A stretch of DNA of 7,245 bases from assembly GCA_900550765.1 (NCBI GenBank), contig URTC01000079.1, positions 1 through 7,245 of the forward strand. The letters are read 5' to 3'. A program made the translations under genes and the position numbers. This document shows, piece after piece, positions 1-5,502 of the stretch. Origin of the DNA: an uncultured Clostridia bacterium (GTDB lineage Bacteria > Bacillota > Clostridia > Christensenellales > QALW01). The notes below the pieces were generated by a model, which worked only from the letters and a program-made list of their open reading frames with translations, was not told the origin of the DNA and did no database searches. The stretch's first letter is position 1, and each line of letters starts with the position of its first letter.

Positions 1-54
1 TCTGCATATTATTTATGAATTTTCAATTCTAAACAAAGAACGGAGGAAGAAAAA

Positions 55-243
55 ATGACAAATGTATTATTTATTATTGCACTTGTTGCAATCCTGTTAA
101 CTACAATACTCATTCTTATAATGATGAGTGTCGCAAAAAGTAAATCTAAAGAAGACTGGCTTATGGAAGATGCGGAACAGTCAGAATGCGTAAGACGTAT
201 GATAAAAGAGCGAGAAAAGAAGAAAGCAGGAAAAGCGTTATGA
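55..243 (+). CDS. Small single-pass membrane protein, function unknown
   Basis: This 62-residue protein has a strong ribosome binding site, GGAGGA at 42-47, followed by a purine run before the ATG. Residues 4-26 form one very hydrophobic stretch rich in Ile, Leu and Val. After it comes a charged tail with a basic patch (AKSKSK), an acidic part (EDWLMEDAEQ) and a very basic end (KEREKKKAGK). The layout suggests one membrane span with a short N-terminus and a cytoplasmic tail. Its stop overlaps the next start as ATGA at 240-243, so the two are almost certainly translated together. I do not recognise a named family. Small membrane proteins of this shape are common in clostridial prophage and conjugative regions, but nothing here proves such an origin. 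The promoter lies outside or at the very edge of the window. Confidence 0.7.
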   Translation: MTNVLFIIALVAILLTTILILIMMSVAKSKSKEDWLMEDAEQSECVRRMIKEREKKKAGKAL

Positions 244-488
244 CAGATATTTTGGTTTACATTGAAGCTGTTTGTATTATGGCTAGCCGGTTCCTGATTC
301 TTTATGCTGTCTTTTGTGTCGCAAAGATATTTTGGAAACAATTCCGCCATGCTGCGAATAAGATTTATTCCCATGTGACGGGGGATGCAGAATCATTATT
401 TCCGAAAAAACAGTGTATCTGCCAGGTAAAGAAATCAGAAATGGCAGATATGATGTCAAAAAAAAGTGGGGAGGGTTTTATGTACTAA
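240..488 (+). CDS. Small membrane protein coupled to the upstream gene, function unknown; possibly truncated by a stop codon
   Basis: The protein has 82 residues from the ATG at 240, which overlaps the previous stop as ATGA. An in-frame ATG at 186 would lie inside the upstream gene and is less likely. Residues about 6-31 form a hydrophobic, probably membrane-spanning helix (from YIEAVC to VAKIFW). A soluble tail follows with a Cys pair (CIC) and several Met and Lys residues. The reading frame ends with ATG-TAC-TAA at 480-488. The same frame then stays open for 18 more codons, encoding ESLPVEDVESVILVFEED, up to a TAA at 543-545, only a few bases before the terminator. That raises the possibility that the natural protein is longer and that 486-488 is a nonsense mutation. 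No family recognised. It probably acts with the preceding membrane protein, by operon logic only. Confidence 0.6.
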   Translation: MTDILVYIEAVCIMASRFLILYAVFCVAKIFWKQFRHAANKIYSHVTGDAESLFPKKQCICQVKKSEMADMMSKKSGEGFMY

Positions 489-548
489 GAAAGCCTTCCG
501 GTGGAAGATGTCGAATCTGTCATCCTGGTTTTTGAGGAAGATTAAACT

Positions 549-586
549 AAAGGACCGCGGGCGATTGACTTGCGGTTCTTTTTTTT
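549..586 (+). terminator. Rho-independent terminator of the small membrane-protein operon
   Basis: The left arm (549-559, core GGACCGC) pairs with the right arm (571-581, core GCGGTTC) with two G-U wobbles and an 11-base loop. A run of eight T follows the right arm, 579-586. It separates the two small genes from the tryptophan synthase gene. Confidence 0.88.
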
Positions 587-626
587 GCGCCAAAATTCAG
601 CTTATATTTTTTGTAACATTAAAATT

Positions 627-655
627 TCGACATATTGTATCTGTAAACCTTAAAT
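627..655 (+). promoter_or_regulatory. Candidate promoter for the trpB2-phosphatase operon
   Basis: TCGACA (627-632, five of six to the -35 consensus), a 17-base spacer, then TTAAAT (650-655, four of six). This would give a leader of roughly 25 bases before the start codon at 688. A second possibility slightly upstream is TTGTAA (611-616), 16 bases, TATTGT (633-638). The leader is too short for a T-box, and I see no trp attenuator. Choice between the two is uncertain. Confidence 0.4.
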
Positions 656-687
656 AAAATTTTAAGCAAAGAAAGGAGACATAAAAT

Positions 688-2061
688 ATGTCAAACGAAA
701 AGATTCCCTACAAAATTTATTTGGAAGAAAGCGAAATGCCTAAGGAATGGTACAATGTGCGTGCGGATATGAAGAAAAAGCCCGCGCCGCTTTTAAACCC
801 TGGAACAGGTCAGCCGATGACAGCGCAGGAGTTGGAACAGGTATTTTGCCGTGAACTTGTACAGCAGGAGCTGGATAACGATACCCGCTATATTCCGATT
901 CCGCAGGAGATTCTTGATTTTTATAAAATGTATCGTCCTTCCCCGCTGGTACGCGCCTATTGCCTGGAAAAAAAGCTGGATACACCGGCAAAGATCTATT
1001 ATAAGTTTGAGGGCAACAATACCAGCGGCAGTCATAAGCTTAATTCTGCTATTGCGCAGGCATATTACGCGAAGCAGCAGGGCTTAAAAGGCGTTACCAC
1101 GGAAACCGGTGCCGGGCAGTGGGGTACGGCGCTTTCCATGGCTTGCTCTTATTTTGATCTTGATTGCCAGGTTTACATGGTAAAGGTTTCCTATGAGCAA
1201 AAGCCGTTCCGCAGGGAGGTCATGCGGACCTATGGTGCAAAGGTTACGCCGTCCCCTTCGGACACTACGGAAGTAGGAAGAAAGATTTTAGCAGAGTTCC
1301 CCGGAACGACCGGAAGCTTAGGCTGTGCCATCTCTGAAGCGGTGGAAGCGGCGGTGACGCATGAAGGATACCGCTATGTGTTAGGCAGTGTTCTTTCACA
1401 GGTGCTGCTGCATCAGTCGGTAATCGGCATGGAAACCAAGGCGGCTCTTGATAAATACAACATTAAGCCTGATATTATTATCGGCTGCGCCGGCGGAGGA
1501 TCCAATTTGGGCGGCTTGATTTCCCCGTTTATGGGACAAAAGCTGCGCGGCGAGGCGGATTATCGGTTTATTGCCGTGGAACCGGCCAGCTGTCCCAGCA
1601 TGACCCGCGGAAAGTATGTCTATGATTTTTGTGATACAGGGAAGGTTTGCCCCTTAGCTAAAATGTATACACTTGGCAGCGGCTTTATACCTGCGCCGAA
1701 TCATGCCGGCGGTCTTCGTTACCATGGCATGAGCTCGATTCTTTCTGAGCTCTATGATCAGGGGCTGATGGAGGCTACCAGCGTCAAGCAGACTGAGGTC
1801 TTTGAGGCGGCCGAGCAGTTTGCCCGGGTGGAGGGAATTCTTCCCGCACCGGAGAGTTCGCATGCAATTCGTGTGGCGATCGACGAAGCGCTGAAATGCA
1901 AGGAGACCGGGGAGGAAAAGACTATTGTCTTTGGCTTGACCGGTACGGGATACTTTGATATGGTTGCGTATGAAAAGTTCCATGACGGAAAAATGAGCGA
2001 TTATATCCCCACCGATGAAGAGCTTGCCGCAAGTCTTGCTAAGGTTCCTCAGGTAGAGTAA
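688..2061 (+). CDS. trpB: Tryptophan synthase beta chain, TrpB2-type (TrpB-like PLP enzyme)
   Basis: A pyridoxal-phosphate enzyme that joins indole and L-serine to make L-tryptophan in the cytoplasm. The 457-residue length fits the longer TrpB2 class rather than the roughly 400-residue classical TrpB. The PLP-binding lysine is K117 in SGSHKLNSA. ETGAGQWG (139-146) is the substrate loop shared by all TrpB proteins. The phosphate-binding glycine loop is GCAGGGSNLGG (266-276), followed by EGILPAPESSHA (382-393) and GLTGTGYFD (416-424). N-terminal features such as MPKEWYNVRADM and RPSPLVRA match TrpB2. The start is set by AAGGAG at 673-678. No trpA or other trp gene is present. TrpB2 proteins are often unlinked to trpA and may salvage free indole or act on other substrates. 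All key residues look intact. The phosphatase gene starts 3 bases after the stop. Confidence 0.93.
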   Translation: MSNEKIPYKIYLEESEMPKEWYNVRADMKKKPAPLLNPGTGQPMTAQELEQVFCRELVQQELDNDTRYIPIPQEILDFYKMYRPSPLVRAYCLEKKLDTPAKIYYKFEGNNTSGSHKLNSAIAQAYYAKQQGLKGVTTETGAGQWGTALSMACSYFDLDCQVYMVKVSYEQKPFRREVMRTYGAKVTPSPSDTTEVGRKILAEFPGTTGSLGCAISEAVEAAVTHEGYRYVLGSVLSQVLLHQSVIGMETKAALDKYNIKPDIIIGCAGGGSNLGGLISPFMGQKLRGEADYRFIAVEPASCPSMTRGKYVYDFCDTGKVCPLAKMYTLGSGFIPAPNHAGGLRYHGMSSILSELYDQGLMEATSVKQTEVFEAAEQFARVEGILPAPESSHAIRVAIDEALKCKETGEEKTIVFGLTGTGYFDMVAYEKFHDGKMSDYIPTDEELAASLAKVPQVE

Positions 2062-2064
2062 AGT

Positions 2065-2514
2065 ATGATAAGCGTGCTGTTTGTCTGCCACGGCAATATT
2101 TGCCGTTCGCCGATGGCAGAGTTCATTTTTAAGCAGATGGTTCAAGGGCAGGAAAAGAGTTTTTGTATTGCCTCGAGGGCAGTCAGCCGTGAGGAGGAAG
2201 GGAATGCAATCTATTTTCAGGCGGCGCAGAAGCTGCGGGAAAAGGGCATTCCCTTTTCCCGGCATACAGCCCGCCAGATCTCGGAAGACGATTATCGGTT
2301 TTATGATTATATCCTTGTGATGGATCGTGCCAATATTCTGCATATGGAACGGCTTTTGGGAAAGGATACGCAGCATAAGGTCTTTCGTTTGCTGGATTTT
2401 ACCGAAACCCCCGGAGATATTGAGGATCCGTGGTATACGGGAAATTTTGAAGGTGTGTTTAAAAGTATTTCACGCGGCTGCACGGGGTTTTTGCGATTCT
2501 TGGAGGAAAAATAA
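2065..2514 (+). CDS. Low-molecular-weight protein tyrosine phosphatase
   Basis: This 149-residue cytoplasmic phosphatase belongs to the arsenate reductase/LMW-PTP fold. The P-loop CX5R sits at the N-terminus: CHGNICRS, with nucleophile C8 and phosphate-binding R14. The general acid is D121 in DPWYTGNFE, a position and context typical of the family. YDYILVMDRAN (80-90) is another conserved family stretch. Length is normal for the family (about 150). The family removes phosphate from tyrosine, or sometimes arginine, on proteins such as capsule kinases or stress regulators; no kinase or polysaccharide gene is visible here, so the target is unknown. The start lies 3 bases after the trpB stop with only a weak purine-rich ribosome site (AGGTAGAG) inside the end of that gene, which suggests translational coupling. 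A terminator follows immediately. Confidence 0.9.
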   Translation: MISVLFVCHGNICRSPMAEFIFKQMVQGQEKSFCIASRAVSREEEGNAIYFQAAQKLREKGIPFSRHTARQISEDDYRFYDYILVMDRANILHMERLLGKDTQHKVFRLLDFTETPGDIEDPWYTGNFEGVFKSISRGCTGFLRFLEEK

Positions 2515-2543
2515 AGCACCTGTTTTTTACAGATGCTTTTTTT
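2513..2543 (+). terminator. Rho-independent terminator of the trpB2-phosphatase operon
   Basis: AAAGCA (2513-2518) pairs with TGCTTT (2534-2539), and CTGT (2520-2523) with ACAG (2529-2532). One C/A mismatch separates the two helices. Seven T follow at 2537-2543. The left arm overlaps the phosphatase stop codon. Confidence 0.85.
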
Positions 2544-2564
2544 GTGCCGACTGCATTTTTTTTA

Positions 2565-2593
2565 TTGAACTTCTGCAGAAACTATGCTAAGAT
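2565..2593 (+). promoter_or_regulatory. Sigma-A-type promoter with extended -10, upstream of the sialidase-like gene
   Basis: TTGAAC (2565-2570), a 17-base spacer, then TAAGAT (2588-2593). A TG at 2585-2586 stands one base before the -10, the extended -10 pattern. The predicted leader to the ATG at 2634 is about 33 bases and contains the ribosome site AAAGGAG (2619-2625 region). It lies just after the preceding terminator, so the gene has its own transcript. Confidence 0.75.
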
Positions 2594-2633
2594 ATAAAGG
2601 CTTACAAGATGTAAGGCAAAGGAGAGTATCAGG

Positions 2634-3722
2634 ATGTTTATTACGGACCCGAAAGAGCTTAGCGCATATCAGAAGGAGAATCGTTTTTGGCAGGGGATTC
2701 CCGGTATTGAAAAAACAAAAAGGGGAAGGCTGTTTGTAGCCTTTTACAGCGGCGGACATACGGAGGAGCCTGGAAATTATGTGCTGCTGAAAATGAGCGA
2801 TGATGATGGCGTTACCTGGTGCGAGGTTATTGCCGGTCAGGATCCCGGCGCGCCTAAACGAGCATTTGATCCCTGCCTTTGGATGGATCCGCTCGGAAGG
2901 CTTTGGTGGTTTTGGTCCCAGCAGGAAACCAGTCAATTTGACGGTGTGGGCGGCGTGTGGTATGTGCGCTGCGATCGGCATGATGCAGAACATTTGACCT
3001 TTACTGCACCTGTGCGTTTTGCCAATGGTGTGATGATGAATAAGCCGACGGTTTTAAAAGATGGAACGTGGTTATTTCCCTGTGCGATATGGACGGATCA
3101 TTGCTATGAGGGAATGCCGGTGGTACAGGGATTAAAGGAAGAACGGTTTTCAAACGTATATGCTTCCCGGGATAACGGAAACACGATTTTCCTATTAGGG
3201 AGCGCGGACGTTCCGAACCGTTGCTTTGATGAGCATATGACGGTGGAGCTTTCGGATAACCGTATTTTGATGTTGGTACGCACGCATTACGGTATTGGAA
3301 AAAGTTTTTCTTGTGATGGGGGCAGAACCTGGACACCCGGAGAGGACAGCGGAATCCGTGGTCCGAATTCGCGGTTTTTTATCAGAAAACTGGCTTCAGG
3401 CAGGTTTTTATTGGTGAATCATTATCAGTTTCAGGGCCGCAATAATTTGACGGCAATGCTTTCGGAGGATGATTGCGTTAGCTGGAAAGGCTTTTTGCTG
3501 TTGGATGAGCGCAATGCGGTTTCCTATCCGGACGGAACAGAGGATGAGCAGGGAAATATATATATTGTATATGACCGGGAACGCGGCGGGAGCCATGAAT
3601 ATAAAAATCACAGTGATGCGGCAAGAGAAATCCTTTTTGCAAAAATTACTGAGGAGGATATTCTTGCCGGAAAATTGGTTTCATCGGGCAGCCGTTTCAA
3701 GTGCATTGCGGATAAGCTGTGA
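2634..3722 (+). CDS. Sialidase-superfamily (BNR/Asp-box) glycosidase-like protein, cytoplasmic
   Basis: A 362-residue single-domain six-bladed propeller of the sialidase superfamily. Asp boxes (SxDxGxxW) are visible as SDDDGVTW (55-62), SCDGGRTW (226-233) and the degenerate SEDDCVSW (277-284); SRDNGNTI (178-185) may be a fourth, decayed one. The N-terminal strand WQGIPGIEKTKRGRLFVAFYSGG (19-41, quoted only as a landmark) and the later YPDGTEDEQGNIYIVYDR (298-315) match bacterial proteins annotated as exo-alpha-sialidase. The classical FRIP motif is replaced by GIPGIE. R32, R216 and R247 could form an arginine cluster, but I cannot assign a catalytic triad. There is no signal peptide, so it acts inside the cell, perhaps on an imported sugar. 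Substrate unknown: sialic acid cleavage is not established. No nan genes lie nearby. It has its own promoter and terminator, so it is a single-gene unit. Confidence 0.8.
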   Translation: MFITDPKELSAYQKENRFWQGIPGIEKTKRGRLFVAFYSGGHTEEPGNYVLLKMSDDDGVTWCEVIAGQDPGAPKRAFDPCLWMDPLGRLWWFWSQQETSQFDGVGGVWYVRCDRHDAEHLTFTAPVRFANGVMMNKPTVLKDGTWLFPCAIWTDHCYEGMPVVQGLKEERFSNVYASRDNGNTIFLLGSADVPNRCFDEHMTVELSDNRILMLVRTHYGIGKSFSCDGGRTWTPGEDSGIRGPNSRFFIRKLASGRFLLVNHYQFQGRNNLTAMLSEDDCVSWKGFLLLDERNAVSYPDGTEDEQGNIYIVYDRERGGSHEYKNHSDAAREILFAKITEEDILAGKLVSSGSRFKCIADKL

Positions 3723-3751
3723 AAGAACACAGATGAAAGAGCAATCCGTTA

Positions 3752-3787
3752 AAAACAGCACCTTCTTTATAAAATAGGTGCTGTTTT
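3752..3787. terminator. Bidirectional terminator between convergent operons
   Basis: A perfect 12-base-pair stem: AAAACAGCACCT (3752-3763) with AGGTGCTGTTTT (3776-3787). The flanking T-runs on both strands let it stop the sialidase-like gene from the left and the DUF1294 operon from the right. Confidence 0.88.
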
Positions 3788-3833
3788 GATTTTTGGAGTA
3801 CAATCTGCCGCGCTGCCGATTTGACTTACGGGC

Positions 3834-3849
3834 AATCAAGGCCTTGATT
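3834..3849. repeat. 16-base perfect palindrome downstream of the DUF1294 gene
   Basis: AATCAAGGCCTTGATT reads the same on both strands and lies 3 bases beyond the DUF1294 stop. No T-run follows on either strand, so it is not a good terminator by itself. It may be a protein-binding site, a transcript-end stabiliser or chance. Confidence 0.4.
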
Positions 3850-3852
3850 CTA

Positions 3853-4125
3853 TCAAGCTATCAGTGCATATAATGCTATATGGAATAAAACAGAAACAAT
3901 ACTTATCAGCCAGAATAACGGCTTTTGACTTTTGTGACGGCCGTTTTTGAAGCGAAAGCTCATAGCGGCCAAGGTTCCCAAAGGACCTAAAAAGGTAAGC
4001 AGCAACAGGGCCTTTTCGGGAATGCGCCGTGTATGTTGTATCGCTTTATGTTTATCCGCTCGCATACAGGAAAAACTCAGCACATTACAAAACACTTCTA
4101 TTGCGGTAATCAGTTTCCAAAACAT
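3853..4125 (-). CDS. DUF1294 family membrane protein
   Basis: A 90-residue protein with three hydrophobic segments, roughly 1-20, 39-57 and 69-89. The family signatures are present: a conserved Asn followed by ADKHKA (N14, then 23-28), TRRIPEKALL (32-41) just before the second span, a glycine-rich GPLG, and GRHKSQKPLFW (62-72) before the third span. DUF1294 proteins are small inner-membrane proteins of unknown function, sometimes fused to cold-shock domains in other bacteria; no fusion is seen here. The ATG shares its A with the last base of the upstream stop (TAATG at 4123-4127), so translation is coupled to the metallo-hydrolase gene. No separate ribosome site is obvious. Family assignment is good; role unknown. 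Confidence 0.85.
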   Translation of the reverse strand: MFWKLITAIEVFCNVLSFSCMRADKHKAIQHTRRIPEKALLLLTFLGPLGTLAAMSFRFKNGRHKSQKPLFWLISIVSVLFHIALYALIA

Positions 4126-4952
4126 TAAAATTCAATTTCCATGCCGTCGTAGGAGACGATGAAGTTCTCTTTTTCGGCAATTTTACAAAAATCATCATAT
4201 AATACGGAAAGCCCGTTGTGTGAAAAATGATTCAGGCAAACGAGCGACCGGTCGTCAATCAACCCCCAACGGCGCAGTTCATTGCGGCAGGAAATATTGC
4301 GGCCCAGACACATATGGGCGCGATAGGGCAGGTCCTGATGAGCACCGCCGGTGCAATCAAGGGAAACAAAATCAAAGTACGGTTTATTCTTCTTTAAAAA
4401 CGACCAGGTTTCATCGGGAAATTCATCGGTATCATGGGCGTAGAGCATGGTTTTGTGATTGCCGTGTATCATATAAATATAAGGATGCGCAGTCCCATGA
4501 TATGCTTTTAAGGGCGTTACGGTCAACGCACCGGCTTGAAAGCTTTGAAAAGGTAGTACCTGATGAAATTGGATTCTTTCCGGTGCGGATTGAAAGGCCT
4601 CTGCGCCGGCAGATTTGAGATCTTCGCTGCCGTAAATGTTAAAAACAGGCCAATTTTCCGGTAGTGAAGCAAAACCTTTGCGCAGATTACATAACTCGGG
4701 GGCATAAAAATGATCTGAGTGTACATGGGTGATTATACAATGCTGCAGGGTTGTAAAATCCAATCCGTTCAGCCATGCATGATAAAGGCTGTCGCAGGGA
4801 AAATCAATCAGCAGAGAATGATCAATCAGTGCCTGCGAGCGTGAGCGTATGTTCCTGCCGCCTAAGAGACGTGCTTTCCGGCAGCTGTCACAGGTGCAGA
4901 AAAGGGCGGGAATTCCTTCGGCTGCAGCCGTACCTAAATATTTTATTTTCAT
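4125..4952 (-). CDS. PhnP-like metallo-beta-lactamase-fold hydrolase
   Basis: A 275-residue cytoplasmic enzyme. The metal site is THVHSDH (75-81; H76, H78, D80, H81), with further candidate ligands H152 or H156, D174 (YAHDTDE) and H213. An N-terminal CxCxxC cluster (C19, C21, C24) with H242 or H245 in LNHFSHN resembles the extra structural zinc site known in E. coli PhnP. The ends also match PhnP: a start like LGTAAAEGIPA and a finish like YDGMEIEF. PhnP is a phosphodiesterase acting on cyclic ribose phosphate in the carbon-phosphorus lyase pathway. No other phn gene is present, so here the likely activity is a phosphodiesterase on an unknown small substrate. The start is supported by GAGGTGA just upstream and a promoter at 4981-5009. 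The DUF1294 gene follows by TAATG overlap. Confidence 0.85.
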   Translation of the reverse strand: MKIKYLGTAAAEGIPALFCTCDSCRKARLLGGRNIRSRSQALIDHSLLIDFPCDSLYHAWLNGLDFTTLQHCIITHVHSDHFYAPELCNLRKGFASLPENWPVFNIYGSEDLKSAGAEAFQSAPERIQFHQVLPFQSFQAGALTVTPLKAYHGTAHPYIYMIHGNHKTMLYAHDTDEFPDETWSFLKKNKPYFDFVSLDCTGGAHQDLPYRAHMCLGRNISCRNELRRWGLIDDRSLVCLNHFSHNGLSVLYDDFCKIAEKENFIVSYDGMEIEF

Positions 4953-4980
4953 AATTCACCTCATAACAATAGATAGAAAT

Positions 4981-5009
4981 ATTATATCTTAAAAGTCTCG
5001 GCAGTGCAA
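4981..5009 (-). promoter_or_regulatory. Sigma-A promoter of the metallo-hydrolase/DUF1294 operon
   Basis: On the minus strand: TTGCAC (5009-5004), a 17-base spacer and a perfect TATAAT (4986-4981). The leader would be about 20 bases, and the ribosome site GAGGTGA is at about 4956-4962. Its -35 faces the -35 of a plus-strand promoter 18 bases away. Confidence 0.82.
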
Positions 5010-5027
5010 TAGTCAAACTTGTTTTTG

Positions 5028-5056
5028 TTGACAAATCATCGCCTTATGCATATAAT
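5028..5056 (+). promoter_or_regulatory. Perfect-consensus sigma-A promoter facing the tRNA-Pro region
   Basis: TTGACA (5028-5033), exactly 17 bases, then TATAAT (5051-5056). Transcription would start near 5063. The next 170 bases (to 5235) are AT-rich and hold no credible protein gene, only a 13-codon reading frame from 5104 without a ribosome site. The first recognisable downstream feature is the broken tRNA-Pro at 5236. Strong consensus promoters are typical of tRNA genes, so this is probably the original tRNA-Pro promoter, and it may now serve the intact tRNA-Pro and the genes beyond. Confidence 0.88.
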
Positions 5057-5235
5057 AATAAAGTATTTTGATTCAGAAAAAAAACGATATAGGATTAGAA
5101 AAAATGTTTAGAGGGGGCGGGAGAGTGATTGTTAGAAAGCTGTAAAAAATATCTTGACTGATGCATTTTGTTTTAAAAAATATTTCAATAAAGAAAATAA
5201 TAATTTCATTGTTTGAGAATAAAAATTCATCTTTT

Positions 5236-5279
5236 CGGGGTGTGGCGCAGTTGGTAGCGCGGGTGGTTTGGGAGCATGG
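5236..5279 (+). pseudogene. Broken tRNA-Pro(UGG): 5' half only
   Basis: The 5' half of a tRNA-Pro is clear. The acceptor strand CGGGGTG (5236-5242) is followed by a canonical D arm (GCGC 5245-5248, AGTTGGTA, GCGC 5257-5260), then GGTGG and the anticodon loop TTTGGGA (5267-5273, anticodon TGG at 5269-5271). After the loop only GCATG remains tRNA-like: it leaves mismatches at both ends of the anticodon stem. No T arm (TTCRA loop) can be found. CACCCG at 5293-5298 vaguely resembles the acceptor 3' strand but is too close and one base short. Homology therefore stops in the 3' side of the anticodon stem, a usual crossover zone for tyrosine recombinases. A partly degenerate but complete tRNA seems unlikely. 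Confidence 0.78.
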
Positions 5280-5300
5280 AACTTCTATACAGCACCCGAA

Positions 5301-5345
5301 AATAAAAACTGCCGAAAACCCTTTAACGGTGCGGATTTCGGGCAG
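5301..5345 (-). terminator. Minus-strand terminator-like hairpin between the two tRNA-Pro sequences
   Basis: CTGCC-GAAA-CC (5309-5320) pairs with GG-TTTC-GGCAG (5333-5345), with one bulged G (5340) and one A/A mismatch. Read on the minus strand, the stem is followed by TTTTTATTTT (5310-5301 region), as in an intrinsic terminator. It would stop minus-strand transcripts coming from the integrase side before they reach the broken tRNA. Confidence 0.55.
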
Positions 5346-5379
5346 CTTATAAAAATCAAAAAGCAGTCAAATCTGTGCC

Positions 5380-5415
5380 TGACCACATATTTGACCACTT
5401 ACATGACCACAATTA
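5380..5415. repeat. Three TGACCAC direct repeats with a 12-base period
   Basis: TGACCAC occurs at 5380-5386, 5392-5398 and 5404-5410, with 5-base AT-rich spacers, so the starts are exactly 12 bases apart. The array ends 10-15 bases before the intact tRNA-Pro. Short phased repeats close to an attachment site resemble arm-type binding sites for a tyrosine integrase or its directionality factor; this role is inferred. Read as codons, one frame gives a repeating LTTY/MTT pattern before a stop, but no start or ribosome site supports a gene. Confidence 0.65.
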
Positions 5416-5424
5416 AATAAATAT

Positions 5425-5500
5425 CGGGGTGTGGCGGAGCTGGTACCGCACGGCATTTGGGATGCCGGGATCGCACGTTCGAGTCGTGTCACTCCGACCA
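5425..5500 (+). tRNA. tRNA-Pro(UGG), complete with encoded CCA
   Basis: A full cloverleaf of 76 bases. The acceptor CGGGGTG (5425-5431) pairs with CACTCCG (5490-5496; one G-U), discriminator A5497, CCA 5498-5500. D arm GCGG/CCGC with loop AGCTGGTA (5438-5445). Anticodon stem CGGCA/TGCCG, loop TTTGGGA (5456-5462), anticodon TGG at 5458-5460, reading CCA and other CCN codons. Variable loop GGATC, T arm GCACG/CGTGT with loop TTCGAGT (5478-5484). All invariant positions checked (G18, G19, A21, TTCRA, G53-C61) are present, so it should be functional. Its D, anticodon and T stems differ markedly from those of the broken copy upstream, so the two are not recent duplicates. It may have arrived with the adjacent element. 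Confidence 0.95.
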
Positions 5501-5502
5501 AA

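Noticed and set aside
9..374. Minus-strand open frame of 121 codons
   Set aside because: Antisense to the two coupled small membrane-protein genes, no ribosome site and low-complexity translation.
466..657. Plus-strand frame from a GTG at 466
   Set aside because: It runs through a strong terminator stem and T-tract (549-586), so it cannot be a transcribed gene in full.
587..687. T-box or trp leader upstream of trpB2
   Set aside because: Only about 100 bases between terminator and gene, with no T-box motif, antiterminator or Trp-codon-rich leader peptide.
1654..2376. Minus-strand open frame of 240 codons
   Set aside because: It lies antisense across two well-supported genes (trpB2 and the phosphatase), has no family features and is best explained as a shadow of their codon bias.
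4220..4618. Plus-strand frame of 132 codons
   Set aside because: Antisense to the PhnP-like gene, whose motifs are clear; translation shows no family features.
5161..5352. Plus-strand frame crossing the broken tRNA
   Set aside because: Its middle is tRNA-Pro sequence, and there is no ribosome site; chance frame.
5380..5415. Possible CRISPR array
   Set aside because: Repeats are 7 bases with 5-base spacers, far too short, and no cas gene is present.
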